A DNA stretch of 64,000 nucleotides, taken from contig NZ_FZNY01000001.1 of assembly GCF_900188275.1 (NCBI RefSeq), positions 248,001-312,000 of the forward strand, given 5' to 3'. A program made the translations under genes and the position numbers. This stretch comes from Dokdonia pacifica (GTDB lineage Bacteria; Bacteroidota; Bacteroidia; Flavobacteriales; Flavobacteriaceae). Below the pieces are notes generated by a model. The model saw only the letters and a program-made list of their open reading frames with translations. It was not told the origin of the DNA and searched no databases. Shown here one piece after another: positions 1 to 8,282 of the stretch. The first letter of the stretch is position 1, and every line of letters starts with the position of its first letter.

Positions 1-2567
1 AAATTCAAGAACGTACCTCCAATAATAAAGTCTTCACTAAACCTATGCTCTACATTAAGTCCTGTAAAACGTTTGTTTTGCTGTCCAAAAACAGCATTAT
101 TCTCTACAGAAGCGGTGATAGGAATACCTGAAGCTTCAAGAGATTTATCTAATATGATAACACGTCCTAACTGATAATTAACAGTATAGTCTAACCCTTC
201 AACTAACGGACGTCCACCTGCTGTTACTGTAACTGATCCTTGAGGAATATTAAATGCTCCTAAAGATATTCCTTGCTCTTGAGTAGACTTATAACGTCCT
301 TTAAGCAGGAACTTATTTTTTTCAGCATTATCACGTGCTATTGTTTTGGTAGACTTGTAAAGTGTCCTGTATACATATTCTTCCTGATGAGGGTTGAATG
401 TATTTAACTCATTATCTGAGTTTGCAATACCATCATCATAAACCTCAGAATCATCACTACGAAGGATATTAAATAAGTGTTCTCCAAAAGGCTCTACAGT
501 TGTAAACACGATACTTCCATTTTGCACATGAACTGTGGTTCCTGGAACAAAATCAAAGAAACCATCTCCACCTACCTGAGGGTCTCCAAAAGCAGTTAAA
601 CGATCTAAGTTAAATAATCGCAATAATGTATTAGATTCTAACGCTCCTCGATCTGCATTACTACCTGATTCTCCTGGATCTGTATTTCCATTAAATAAAG
701 TTGGTAACGTAGCTCCTGGAACAGGTGTAATAAAGTTTAAGGGAGAAGGATCGGCATATACGATATTCATACGGAAACCATCTTGCTCTAATTGAAAAGC
801 ACCTAAAGGGTAAATGTTTTTCATCATTAAGTCCCATACAGGTTCTTGTACGTTTGTCAAATTACTTTTAAGCATTTTAACAACAAGATTCTGAGGACTT
901 CCTGCTTGACCTGCTGGAATTACAGTATCCAAAATACCATTTCCATCTGCATCTTGTCCATTAGGGACACCATCTCCATTAATATCAGCATCGGCATCAT
1001 CAGCAATTCCATCATTATCTTGATCGGGTCTAGTCACTGGGCTATCTGCATCTGCAATATCAGGAATACCATCTCCATCTGCATCAGGACGATCTCCATT
1101 TGTTGCTTCTACACCATCATTTGCAAATTCTCCAACTTGAAATACCTGACCTCCCACTGTATATTGGAATGCAACCCCAAGTACTTCATCATTATTTAAT
1201 CGCTGATTTAATGAGACATACCCTAATCTAGGGTATAATGTATATTGGTTAGGTTGTAGTTTACGTGCATTTTCTAATAACACATAATCAACTCCGTCAC
1301 TTACTTGTACGCCACCAAATCCCTGTTGTACTGTTGCCACATCTCTAATAGAGCTATTTAGTACAGATTGCACACTAGGATTTGTAATTCCCCTAGGGTT
1401 AAAATCATTATTAGAATTATCTGGAAAAGCAGATGCAGGACTATTTATAAATCCTGTAGGAGGAAAATCCAAACCAATATTAGTTGGGTTTGCTTCCCCT
1501 ATATCCTGAATCGCAACAATATTACGTGCATCCTGAGTTTGGTTTTGCCTATTGGTTATCCAAACTTCCATACGTGTAATCTGGATGTTGTTATTTACAA
1601 ATGGATAATTCCTTAGAGACTCATCATAAGTATCTCTAAAGTAGTGTGCTAAAAAGAAGTGTCTGTTTTCGTCATAATCTAATGCTGCCACTTCAAAATC
1701 TTGAACAGTTGCTCCTCCTTCTGCAGTTACTGTACGAGGTTGTGATCTATTCTCAGCAAAAACAGCTGTTATGCTTGTTTTCCCAAATTGCAATTCGGTT
1801 TTTACCCCAAACAAACTTTGAGACCCTTGTATCAAGGAGCTATTAAGTGGCATTGCCACATTACCTACTTCTATTTTTTGAATAATATCATCTTCTGTAG
1901 GCGTATATTCTAATTTAATTTGGTTTTGAAAATCAAAAGTAGATTCTGTATCATAGTTTGCCGTTACTTGCAAACGCTCTCCTACTTTTCCAAGTAAACT
2001 CAAACTAATACGTTGATCAAAATCAAAGGTTAAGTTACTTCTATTACGAGGTGAAAAGGCGGGGTTATCTTGTTTAGTAAATAAGACACCTAGATCCATT
2101 TCTACAGATCCTTGAGGTGTAAATTCTATTTCATTTCCTCCAAATATAGTTTCAAAAAGATCAGATTTTACATATAGTGTTGGTATTAAACTCTTTTGAG
2201 CATCTTTTCCTTCATCTGTTCTTCCATCTAATGCTGCTACTTTCTCATCAAAATATTGTTTCATTTGCTCATCTCTGAGGCGACGAAAATATTCTTCAGG
2301 TGTTAAAATAAGTGGATAATTAATATTAAAAGACCCTAATTGTTCTGTATACACGTATCGATCTGTTTCTGGATCATAGGTATATTTTGTAACAATACTA
2401 TTAGGATTAGGCAAGGACAAGTTTCCAAAAGAAAATGTAGTTGGTACTGAATCTTGCACTGTTGGTTGGTTACCTTCTTGAGCCATTAATGAAGAGGTTC
2501 CTAAGAAGAACATTCCTATAATAGCTAATAAACGTATATGTAATTTTAAGTAATATTTTGTCCCCAA
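1..2567 (-). CDS. sprA: SprA, type IX secretion outer-membrane translocon (N-terminal part; gene runs off the left edge)
   Basis: The minus strand is open from about 2567 to the window edge, giving about 855 residues of the N-terminal half of SprA. SprA (Sov) is the very large outer-membrane barrel through which type IX secretion substrates leave the cell; it is needed for gliding in flavobacteria. Recognition rests on family-like stretches (LVVKMLKSNLTNVQEPVW, VWDLMMKNIYPLGAFQLE) and on ruvA next door, a usual flavobacterial arrangement. No ATG precedes the signal peptide: a TTG at 2567, 7 nt after the ruvA stop, gives KYYLKLHIRLLAIIG...SLMAQ, while the first ATG (2513) would cut the signal peptide. 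I therefore prefer the TTG, with moderate certainty. Residues encoded at about 931-1089 are an Asp-rich, thrombospondin-type-3-like segment (DADGDGIPD, DQDNDGIADDADAD, DINGDGVPNGQDADGNG) that I do not recall from other SprA proteins. Confidence 0.9.
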   Translation of the reverse strand, partial: MGTKYYLKLHIRLLAIIGMFFLGTSSLMAQEGNQPTVQDSVPTTFSFGNLSLPNPNSIVTKYTYDPETDRYVYTEQLGSFNINYPLILTPEEYFRRLRDEQMKQYFDEKVAALDGRTDEGKDAQKSLIPTLYVKSDLFETIFGGNEIEFTPQGSVEMDLGVLFTKQDNPAFSPRNRSNLTFDFDQRISLSLLGKVGERLQVTANYDTESTFDFQNQIKLEYTPTEDDIIQKIEVGNVAMPLNSSLIQGSQSLFGVKTELQFGKTSITAVFAENRSQPRTVTAEGGATVQDFEVAALDYDENRHFFLAHYFRDTYDESLRNYPFVNNNIQITRMEVWITNRQNQTQDARNIVAIQDIGEANPTNIGLDFPPTGFINSPASAFPDNSNNDFNPRGITNPSVQSVLNSSIRDVATVQQGFGGVQVSDGVDYVLLENARKLQPNQYTLYPRLGYVSLNQRLNNDEVLGVAFQYTVGGQVFQVGEFANDGVEATNGDRPDADGDGIPDIADADSPVTRPDQDNDGIADDADADINGDGVPNGQDADGNGILDTVIPAGQAGSPQNLVVKMLKSNLTNVQEPVWDLMMKNIYPLGAFQLEQDGFRMNIVYADPSPLNFITPVPGATLPTLFNGNTDPGESGSNADRGALESNTLLRLFNLDRLTAFGDPQVGGDGFFDFVPGTTVHVQNGSIVFTTVEPFGEHLFNILRSDDSEVYDDGIANSDNELNTFNPHQEEYVYRTLYKSTKTIARDNAEKNKFLLKGRYKSTQEQGISLGAFNIPQGSVTVTAGGRPLVEGLDYTVNYQLGRVIILDKSLEASGIPITASVENNAVFGQQNKRFTGLNVEHRFSEDFIIGGTFLN
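931..1089 (-). other. Asp-rich TSP3-like segment inside sprA
   Basis: The translated minus strand holds a run of DxDxDG units: PDADGDGIPDIADAD, then DQDNDGIADDADADINGDG, then PNGQDADGNGILDT. The spacing is that of thrombospondin type-3 repeats, which bind calcium. The segment lies between the SprA-like text QVFQVGEFANDG and NLVVKMLKSNLTNV. That it is an insertion relative to other SprA proteins is from memory, not from an alignment. Confidence 0.7.
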
Positions 2568-2574
2568 AATGGCT

Positions 2575-3156
2575 TTATAATTTTTTTAATGCTTCTTTTA
2601 TAATCATCTCTACACTAGCATCCGGCTTTTCTTTAAGTATTTGCATACAAACTTTTTCGGATTGTTTTCTTGCAAAACCTAATGTTTCTAATGCTGATAA
2701 CGCTTCATCTTTGTGTGTATTGCTCTGTAAGGCAGAATTGACATCCAAATCAAACACTTTTAAGATTTTATCTTTTAAATCTAAAATAACTCGTTGCGCC
2801 GTTTTTGCCCCTATTCCTTTGATTCCTTGTATAGTAGCCACATCATTTGATGCTATTGCTTGTTTTATTTGATCAGGATGTAAAGAAGACAACATTGTCC
2901 TAGCTGTACTTGTCCCAATTCCAGAAACAGAAATCAACAATCTAAATATCTCACGCTCCATCACATCCATAAACCCGTATAAGGTATGACTATCTTCTTT
3001 AACTTGAAGGTGTGTATAAATAGATATGGCTTCTGCTTGTGGTAAAGCAGAAAACGTGTGCAGTGATATATTAACAAAATACCCAACCCCATTGCAGTCT
3101 ACGACCACATAGGTTGGATTCTTTTCGATAAGCCTACCCCTTAAATGAGTAATCAT
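2575..3156 (-). CDS. ruvA: Holliday junction branch migration protein RuvA
   Basis: The product is a 193-residue RuvA, the tetrameric protein that holds Holliday junctions and loads the RuvB motor in recombinational repair. The N-terminal OB domain begins MITHLRGRLIEKNPTYVVVD. The helix-hairpin-helix region is seen in ISVSGIGTSTARTMLS and IQGIKGIGAKTAQRVILDLK. The C-terminal RuvB-binding helices (ALSALETLGFARKQSEKV) follow. Length is normal for the family. ruvB is not adjacent; it lies at 15184-16206 on the same strand. The stop codon is 7 nt from the proposed sprA start, so the two are probably co-transcribed. Confidence 0.97.
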   Translation of the reverse strand: MITHLRGRLIEKNPTYVVVDCNGVGYFVNISLHTFSALPQAEAISIYTHLQVKEDSHTLYGFMDVMEREIFRLLISVSGIGTSTARTMLSSLHPDQIKQAIASNDVATIQGIKGIGAKTAQRVILDLKDKILKVFDLDVNSALQSNTHKDEALSALETLGFARKQSEKVCMQILKEKPDASVEMIIKEALKKL

Positions 3157-3236
3157 CTTTATTTCTAGTGTTAAGCCCGTAAATGTAAGAAAATATCTTT
3201 ACCGAGAGTCATCATTACGGATAGATTCTTAATGAG

Positions 3237-3256
3237 TACGCTTTCGCGAAAGCATA
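3237..3256. repeat. CGCGAAAGC palindrome, copy 1 (intergenic)
   Basis: The sequence is tacgctttcgcgaaagcata, 19 of 20 bases identical to TACGCTTTCGCGAAAGCGTA. It lies between ruvA and maeB, downstream of the maeB stop in the direction of transcription. Confidence 0.95.
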
Positions 3257-3271
3257 CTTAGAAACAATATA

Positions 3272-5554
3272 TTACATACCGTGCTTTTCTTTCTTTTGAG
3301 CATCTATCACCGCAATCGCAGCCATACTCACCATCTCATCAACGCTAGCTCCTAATTGCAGCACGTGAACAGGTTTACGCATTCCAAGCATAATTGGTCC
3401 GATATTCGCTGCTTTTTCAAGCTCTTTTACCATTTTATAGGTAATGTTTGCACTCTCTATATTTGAAAACACCAAAGTATTTACTTTTTTACCTGCTAGT
3501 TTAGAAAACGGGAATTTGCTTTGTAACATATCCTTATTAAGTGCAAAATCTGCCTGTACTTCTCCATCTACAATAAGATCTGGATAATGCCTATGTAAAT
3601 AAGCTACCGCATCACCTACTTTTGTTGCTTTCTCATTGCTAGAAGATCCGAAGTTTGCATAACTTGTCATAGCAACTACGGGTTCTAAACCAAACATTTT
3701 TACTGTAGTAGCGGTCATGTGAGCAATATATGCAAGTTCTTTTGCTGTAGGATCAATATTTATAGAAGTATCTGCTAAAAATAAAGGACCTCGTGATGTA
3801 ATCATTAAGTTACAAGCTGCTACTTTCTGTACACCTGGCGCTGGGCCTATTACCTCTAATAAAGGTTTTACTACAGATGGATAACTTCTACTATGCCCAG
3901 ATAACATTCCGTGGGCATCTCCTTCATTAACCATCATTGCGGCAAAATAATCACGCTGTCTTAATAATTTTTTTGCTTCAAACAAGGTAATTCCTTTACG
4001 CTCGCGCGCTTTCCAATAAATCTCTGCATATGCATTTACTTGCGGCACTTGCTCTTTAGATTTTGGATCTATAATTTCTACATCTGCATCAAAATCTATC
4101 TCTTCTTTTAGTTCTAGAATCACTTCTCTATTTCCTAGCAATACAGGAATTGCAATCCCTTCATCATGTACAATCTGAGCAGCTTTCAAGACATCTAACT
4201 GATCTGATTCTGCAAAAACAATACGTTTAGGATCACGACGTGCTCTATCTAATAAGAGTCTCACTATCTTATTATCTTCACCTAATCTTTCTAATAATGC
4301 ATCTTCATAGGCATTCCAATCTTTAATAGGTTCTTGTGCAATACCACTCTCCATTGCTGCTTTTGCAACTGCAGGAGGCACTGTAGTAATTAATCTAGGA
4401 TCAAAAGGTTTGGGTATGATATAGTCTCTTCCAAAAGTAAAGCGAGTTTCTCCGTATGCAATATTTACTTGTTCAGGAACAGGCTCTTTAGCTAATTGTG
4501 CCAATGCCTTTACAGCAGCCATTTTCATTTCCTCATTAATTCCTGTTGCTCTTACATCTAGGGCTCCTCTAAAGATAAATGGAAATCCTAATACGTTATT
4601 TACTTGGTTAGGATGATCAGAACGACCTGTAGCCATAATAATATCTTTACGAGTACGACAGGCAAGGTCATACGCAATTTCAGGATCTGGATTTGCCATG
4701 GCAAAAACTATTGGGTTTTCTGCCATAGAAAGTATCATTTCTGGCGATACGATATCTGCAATAGAAAGACCTACAAAAACATCGGCATCTTTCATCGCCT
4801 CGTCCAAAGTATCTATTTTTCTATGTGTAGCAAACTCATCTTTTTCTTTAGATAAGACGTCTCTATCTTTTCTGATAACACCCTTGCTATCCAGCATTAC
4901 TATATTTTCACTACGTGCTCCAAATGCCTTATACAAGCGAGTACAAGAAACAGCCGCGGCTCCTGCACCACTTATGACAATACGTACTTCTCCTATTTTT
5001 TTATCCGCAATCTCTAATGCATTTAACAATGCCGCTGCAGAAATAATAGCAGTTCCATGTTGATCATCATGCATCACTGGAATATCAAGCTCTTCTTTAA
5101 GTCTACGTTCTATTTCAAAAGCTTCTGGTGCTGCAATATCTTCTAGATTAATTCCTCCAAAGGTAGGCGCTATATTCTTTACCGTTTCTACAAATGCATC
5201 TACATCTTTTGTATCTACTTCTATATCAAATACGTCTATCCCTGCAAAAATTTTAAAGAGCAATCCTTTTCCTTCCATTACAGGTTTTGACGCTTCAGGA
5301 CCAATATCTCCTAGACCTAAAACGGCTGTACCATTAGAAATAACTGCTACTAAATTTCCTTTTGCTGTATACTTATATACATTTTCTACATTTTTGTCTA
5401 TTTCTAGACAGGGTTCTGCTACTCCTGGAGAATATGCTAATGCAAGGTCTCTTTGAGTTGCGTATTTTTTTGTGGGAACGACAGCAATTTTACCAGGCAT
5501 TGGTTTTGCGTGATATACTAATGCTTCTCGACGTTTATTATTGTACTTCTTCAT
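3272..5554 (-). CDS. maeB: NADP-dependent malic enzyme with C-terminal phosphotransacetylase-like domain
   Basis: The product has 760 residues, the usual length of MaeB-type malic enzymes, which turn malate into pyruvate, CO2 and NADPH. The N-terminal catalytic half (about 1-430) has malic-enzyme stretches such as [25 protein letters not shown], the NAD(P)-binding [12 protein letters not shown] and [20 protein letters not shown]. The C-terminal half (about 430-755) resembles phosphotransacetylase ([35 protein letters not shown]). In this family the second domain is thought to be regulatory, sensing acetyl-CoA, rather than catalytic. The gene stands alone between ruvA and the sugar operon. The ATG at 5554 precedes a normal N-terminus. 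Confidence 0.96.
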   Translation of the reverse strand: MKKYNNKRREALVYHAKPMPGKIAVVPTKKYATQRDLALAYSPGVAEPCLEIDKNVENVYKYTAKGNLVAVISNGTAVLGLGDIGPEASKPVMEGKGLLFKIFAGIDVFDIEVDTKDVDAFVETVKNIAPTFGGINLEDIAAPEAFEIERRLKEELDIPVMHDDQHGTAIISAAALLNALEIADKKIGEVRIVISGAGAAAVSCTRLYKAFGARSENIVMLDSKGVIRKDRDVLSKEKDEFATHRKIDTLDEAMKDADVFVGLSIADIVSPEMILSMAENPIVFAMANPDPEIAYDLACRTRKDIIMATGRSDHPNQVNNVLGFPFIFRGALDVRATGINEEMKMAAVKALAQLAKEPVPEQVNIAYGETRFTFGRDYIIPKPFDPRLITTVPPAVAKAAMESGIAQEPIKDWNAYEDALLERLGEDNKIVRLLLDRARRDPKRIVFAESDQLDVLKAAQIVHDEGIAIPVLLGNREVILELKEEIDFDADVEIIDPKSKEQVPQVNAYAEIYWKARERKGITLFEAKKLLRQRDYFAAMMVNEGDAHGMLSGHSRSYPSVVKPLLEVIGPAPGVQKVAACNLMITSRGPLFLADTSINIDPTAKELAYIAHMTATTVKMFGLEPVVAMTSYANFGSSSNEKATKVGDAVAYLHRHYPDLIVDGEVQADFALNKDMLQSKFPFSKLAGKKVNTLVFSNIESANITYKMVKELEKAANIGPIMLGMRKPVHVLQLGASVDEMVSMAAIAVIDAQKKEKHGM

Positions 5555-5623
5555 AGTTGGTAATTGACTTGCAAAAATAAGATATTCTAATGGCTCATAG
5601 GTTGCTTAATTATAAACAAGAGC

Positions 5624-6571
5624 TTATGTAATTCTCAATAATTCTGAAAGGACATCCATATTGGGTGGTAATCTACCTACATTTTGCAATTTAATGGCTG
5701 CTAATGTCAGCGCAATTTTAAGGCATCTTTCTACAGGAAATTCTTTTAGATAAGCAAACAAAAAGCCACTCCAAAAAGCATCTCCAGCTCCTGTTGCATC
5801 CATGATATTTTCCACTTTTTCGGCAGGAAGGGTGATAGGTGTTTTATGCTTTCGCGAAAGCGTAACTCCTTTACTTCCCAATGTTAAACACACTGTGGTC
5901 ACATTAAGGTGATCATGAAAAAATGTAAAGATTTCTTCATGAGAAAGGTGCTCTTCAAAAAGGCGTTCCATATCATCTTCACTAATTTTCACCAAAGGGT
6001 CATACTGACAATATGTTTTAATTGTCTCCATTGCCTTTAACCTGTCTGGCCATATTCTGGGAGAATAATTAATGTCAATACTTAGGGTAACCCCTAGCTC
6101 ATGCGCTTCTTTTGCCTTTGCTAAAATGGTATTACGAGAAGGGTTTTTACTTAAAGCAAAAGCCGTTGTGTGAAAAATACGCGTATTTTCAAGTACTTCT
6201 GTAGGAATCTGATTTTCAGTAATCATGGTATCTGCCTTTCGAAAAGGGATAAAATCAGGGGTTCCTTTTGTTTTAGAAACAAATATGACAGATGTAGGCT
6301 GTATGGCATCTTTACGCACATACGTTGTATTTACTCTATTATCTTTTAGTTTATCTAATATATAAGTTCCAAATCCATCTTCACCAATGGTACTTGCCAA
6401 GCAAACTTTGACACCTAACCGAGTCATGTTCATCGCTACATTGGTAGGAGAGCCTCCTAAATAACGATGATAATCTTTTGTTTCTTCTATAGCAACTTCT
6501 TCTTGATGTCCTATAAAATCAATAAGAGTTTCCCCTACACAAAAAATATCTATGTTGTCTGTATGATTCAC
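5624..6571 (-). CDS. PfkB-family sugar kinase, probably fructokinase
   Basis: This is a 315-residue ribokinase-fold (PfkB) kinase. The start FCVGETLIDFIGHQ, the substrate lid region LGGSPTNVAMNMTRLG and the C-terminal ATP/catalytic motif MDATGAGDAFWSGF (the Asp before AFWSG is the catalytic base in this family) are all present. The neighbouring invertase-like glycosidase, trehalase and disaccharide-type MFS transporter favour a fructose or glucose kinase. The substrate is inference; other sugars or 2-keto-3-deoxygluconate are possible. It ends the operon and lies 3 nt from the upstream glycosidase. A copy of the CGCGAAAGC palindrome lies inside the gene and encodes LSRKH in a non-catalytic stretch. 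Confidence 0.85.
   Translation of the reverse strand: MNHTDNIDIFCVGETLIDFIGHQEEVAIEETKDYHRYLGGSPTNVAMNMTRLGVKVCLASTIGEDGFGTYILDKLKDNRVNTTYVRKDAIQPTSVIFVSKTKGTPDFIPFRKADTMITENQIPTEVLENTRIFHTTAFALSKNPSRNTILAKAKEAHELGVTLSIDINYSPRIWPDRLKAMETIKTYCQYDPLVKISEDDMERLFEEHLSHEEIFTFFHDHLNVTTVCLTLGSKGVTLSRKHKTPITLPAEKVENIMDATGAGDAFWSGFLFAYLKEFPVERCLKIALTLAAIKLQNVGRLPPNMDVLSELLRIT
5845..5864. repeat. CGCGAAAGC palindrome, copy 2 (in PfkB kinase)
   Basis: The sequence is tatgctttcgcgaaagcgta, one base off the 20-bp palindrome. On the coding strand it is read in the frame that gives LSRKH, between VTLGSKGV-like and PITLPAEK text. Confidence 0.95.
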
Positions 6572-6574
6572 GTA

Positions 6575-7744
6575 TTACACTAGTAATTTATTATTATTTA
6601 ATGTTTGCTCAAGCAATACACTTCCTGCGGCGCTCCAAGTGCAAAACGGAACTCCATTAGGGGCTCCTTTTTCAGAGTTGAAGTTTTCGTAAAAACTCCA
6701 ATCTTCTATTTGATTTAACTGTTCAATTTGAGCATGTACTTGTCTTGCTTTATCTTTTTCTCCTTGTATTACTAATCCCACTCCATAAAACCCATTTACC
6801 ATTTGCCATGTTCCGCCATTATGGAATTCATATGGGTAATTACGAAATTCGTATTTACAATTATTGGTGAGCCATTTCCAATCTTCATCCCCTTCTTTTA
6901 TAACTGGCCAAAAAGCTGGGACAAGTTGCAAATCTAATGAAAGACGAAGTGTTTCTGTATAGTTTATCAATTCTTTATGATCTTGGGGAGTTCCTACATT
7001 TAACAGAAGTGCTAGACTTGATGCAAACGCGTCAAATTGTGTTTGATAGCCTGCAGGTTCTAAAGAGGCTACCCAGTATGGTGTAGCTTTCAGGTTTTGA
7101 TATGCTTTAGGATGATACCGATTTTCTTTGGTATCGCTTTTCTTATAATTGGCGCGTATTTTTTGTGTAATCGCTTTTTCTTTTTCTTGTAAAACTACAT
7201 CTTTATCAAAGTGCAAATAAGATCGCAACGCCCACAATCTTAGCAATTGGTCATATAGAATAAATCCTTGTGTAGGATACTCATCTGCCCAATTACCACT
7301 ACGAGGCACATACATTAAATCTCCAGCATTGTATTCCCAACTTTGTTGAATTTGAAATCCTTTATGAATATGCGGTTGTAATTGGTGTAAAAAAGAGGTG
7401 TCGCCAGTTTTATATACATATTGACACACCCCTATGATAAACCATGCAACAGTATCTACACGTCCAGCTAGCCCTCCATAACTCACCGAAGATTTTCCTT
7501 CTTCAAAATACACATTAGAAGGAATCATCCCATTTTCATGCTGATGATTTGCCAATGTAAGCAAGGTGTTTTTCATTGTAGCGACAAGCATTTCATCACC
7601 ATCTAATAATCCTGCCAAACCGCATATCACCCCATCACGAGCCCATACGCGTTTATAATTTGCAATATCGTTAGCACTAGCTAAAAAGCCCTGAGGCGTT
7701 GCTACTTTTTTTAGAAGTTCTATGGAATGTTGGTATGGAGTCAT
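6575..7744 (-). CDS. (alpha/alpha)6-barrel glycoside hydrolase, possibly a GH100-type invertase
   Basis: The 389-residue product has no signal peptide and is probably cytoplasmic. Stretches such as YKRVWARDGVICGLAGLL, HENGMIPSNVYF, GRVDTVAWFIIG and YEFHNGGTWQMVNGFYGVGL are those of (alpha/alpha)6 glycosidases. The HNGGTW and GRVDxxxW motifs recall GH100 neutral/alkaline invertases, but amylo-alpha-1,6-glucosidase-like annotation is also possible. The adjacent fructokinase-like gene and a SLC45-like transporter gene in the operon make sucrose cleavage attractive; this is inference from context. Candidate catalytic acids are the Asp in WARDG and the Asp in GRVDT. The gene is 3 nt upstream of the kinase. 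Confidence 0.75.
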   Translation of the reverse strand: MTPYQHSIELLKKVATPQGFLASANDIANYKRVWARDGVICGLAGLLDGDEMLVATMKNTLLTLANHQHENGMIPSNVYFEEGKSSVSYGGLAGRVDTVAWFIIGVCQYVYKTGDTSFLHQLQPHIHKGFQIQQSWEYNAGDLMYVPRSGNWADEYPTQGFILYDQLLRLWALRSYLHFDKDVVLQEKEKAITQKIRANYKKSDTKENRYHPKAYQNLKATPYWVASLEPAGYQTQFDAFASSLALLLNVGTPQDHKELINYTETLRLSLDLQLVPAFWPVIKEGDEDWKWLTNNCKYEFRNYPYEFHNGGTWQMVNGFYGVGLVIQGEKDKARQVHAQIEQLNQIEDWSFYENFNSEKGAPNGVPFCTWSAAGSVLLEQTLNNNKLLV

Positions 7745-7748
7745 TATT

Positions 7749-8282
7749 TTACTTCTTTTCTAAAAAGGAGATATTATTTGATTTTAAAAGTCTTTCAAAT
7801 CTTGAAACTTGACTTTCCAATTTAAAATATGCTACTACATATATAATTAAGCCCCATAAAATGGGTATTCCAATAAAAAATAGTATTTCAAAACTGAAAG
7901 CAAGTGAATTTACAGTATATAAATATGAAATAAGTAAAAACACCATAAAAGCTAAAAAAAGAGGAAACCAAAAATGAAAATAGAATGTTTTCCCTAGCCT
8001 TTTTTTGACCTTTAAACTACTTATTTCTTCCTCGAATTGAGTACTTTTTTTTAAATGTACTTCCAAAAAAACTAATGGACCAAAGGAGGGTTTCAAAACC
8101 ATAAAAGAAAATTGATCTTTTAATACATAAGACATACTTCCTTGATATTCTCCTGAAAAATTAAATTGCTTACTTGTAAAAGTAGCATCTATTTCTTCTC
8201 GAATTGTTTTTTCGACAGTATCTACTGAATGATTTGTATTAAAAACCTCAGATTCTTCTTTTATTTTTAATAAATGCAACAT
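7749..8282 (-). CDS. Hypothetical membrane protein
   Basis: I do not recognise this 177-residue protein. It has two clear hydrophobic segments near its C-terminal half (FWFPLFLAFMVFLLISYLY and ILFFIGIPILWGLIIYVVAY), preceded by about 110 hydrophilic residues, so it is probably a small inner-membrane protein with a cytoplasmic N-terminal domain. It sits in the sugar operon, 4 nt from the glycosidase and directly abutting the trehalase gene, so it is co-transcribed with both. Nothing in its sequence shows a sugar-related role. Confidence 0.7.
   Translation of the reverse strand: MLHLLKIKEESEVFNTNHSVDTVEKTIREEIDATFTSKQFNFSGEYQGSMSYVLKDQFSFMVLKPSFGPLVFLEVHLKKSTQFEEEISSLKVKKRLGKTFYFHFWFPLFLAFMVFLLISYLYTVNSLAFSFEILFFIGIPILWGLIIYVVAYFKLESQVSRFERLLKSNNISFLEKK

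Noticed and set aside
846-1846. Plus-strand reading frames opposite sprA (117, 82 and 66 codons)
   Set aside because: They are antisense to a well-recognised SprA reading frame, with Ile/Cys/Ser-rich nonsense text.
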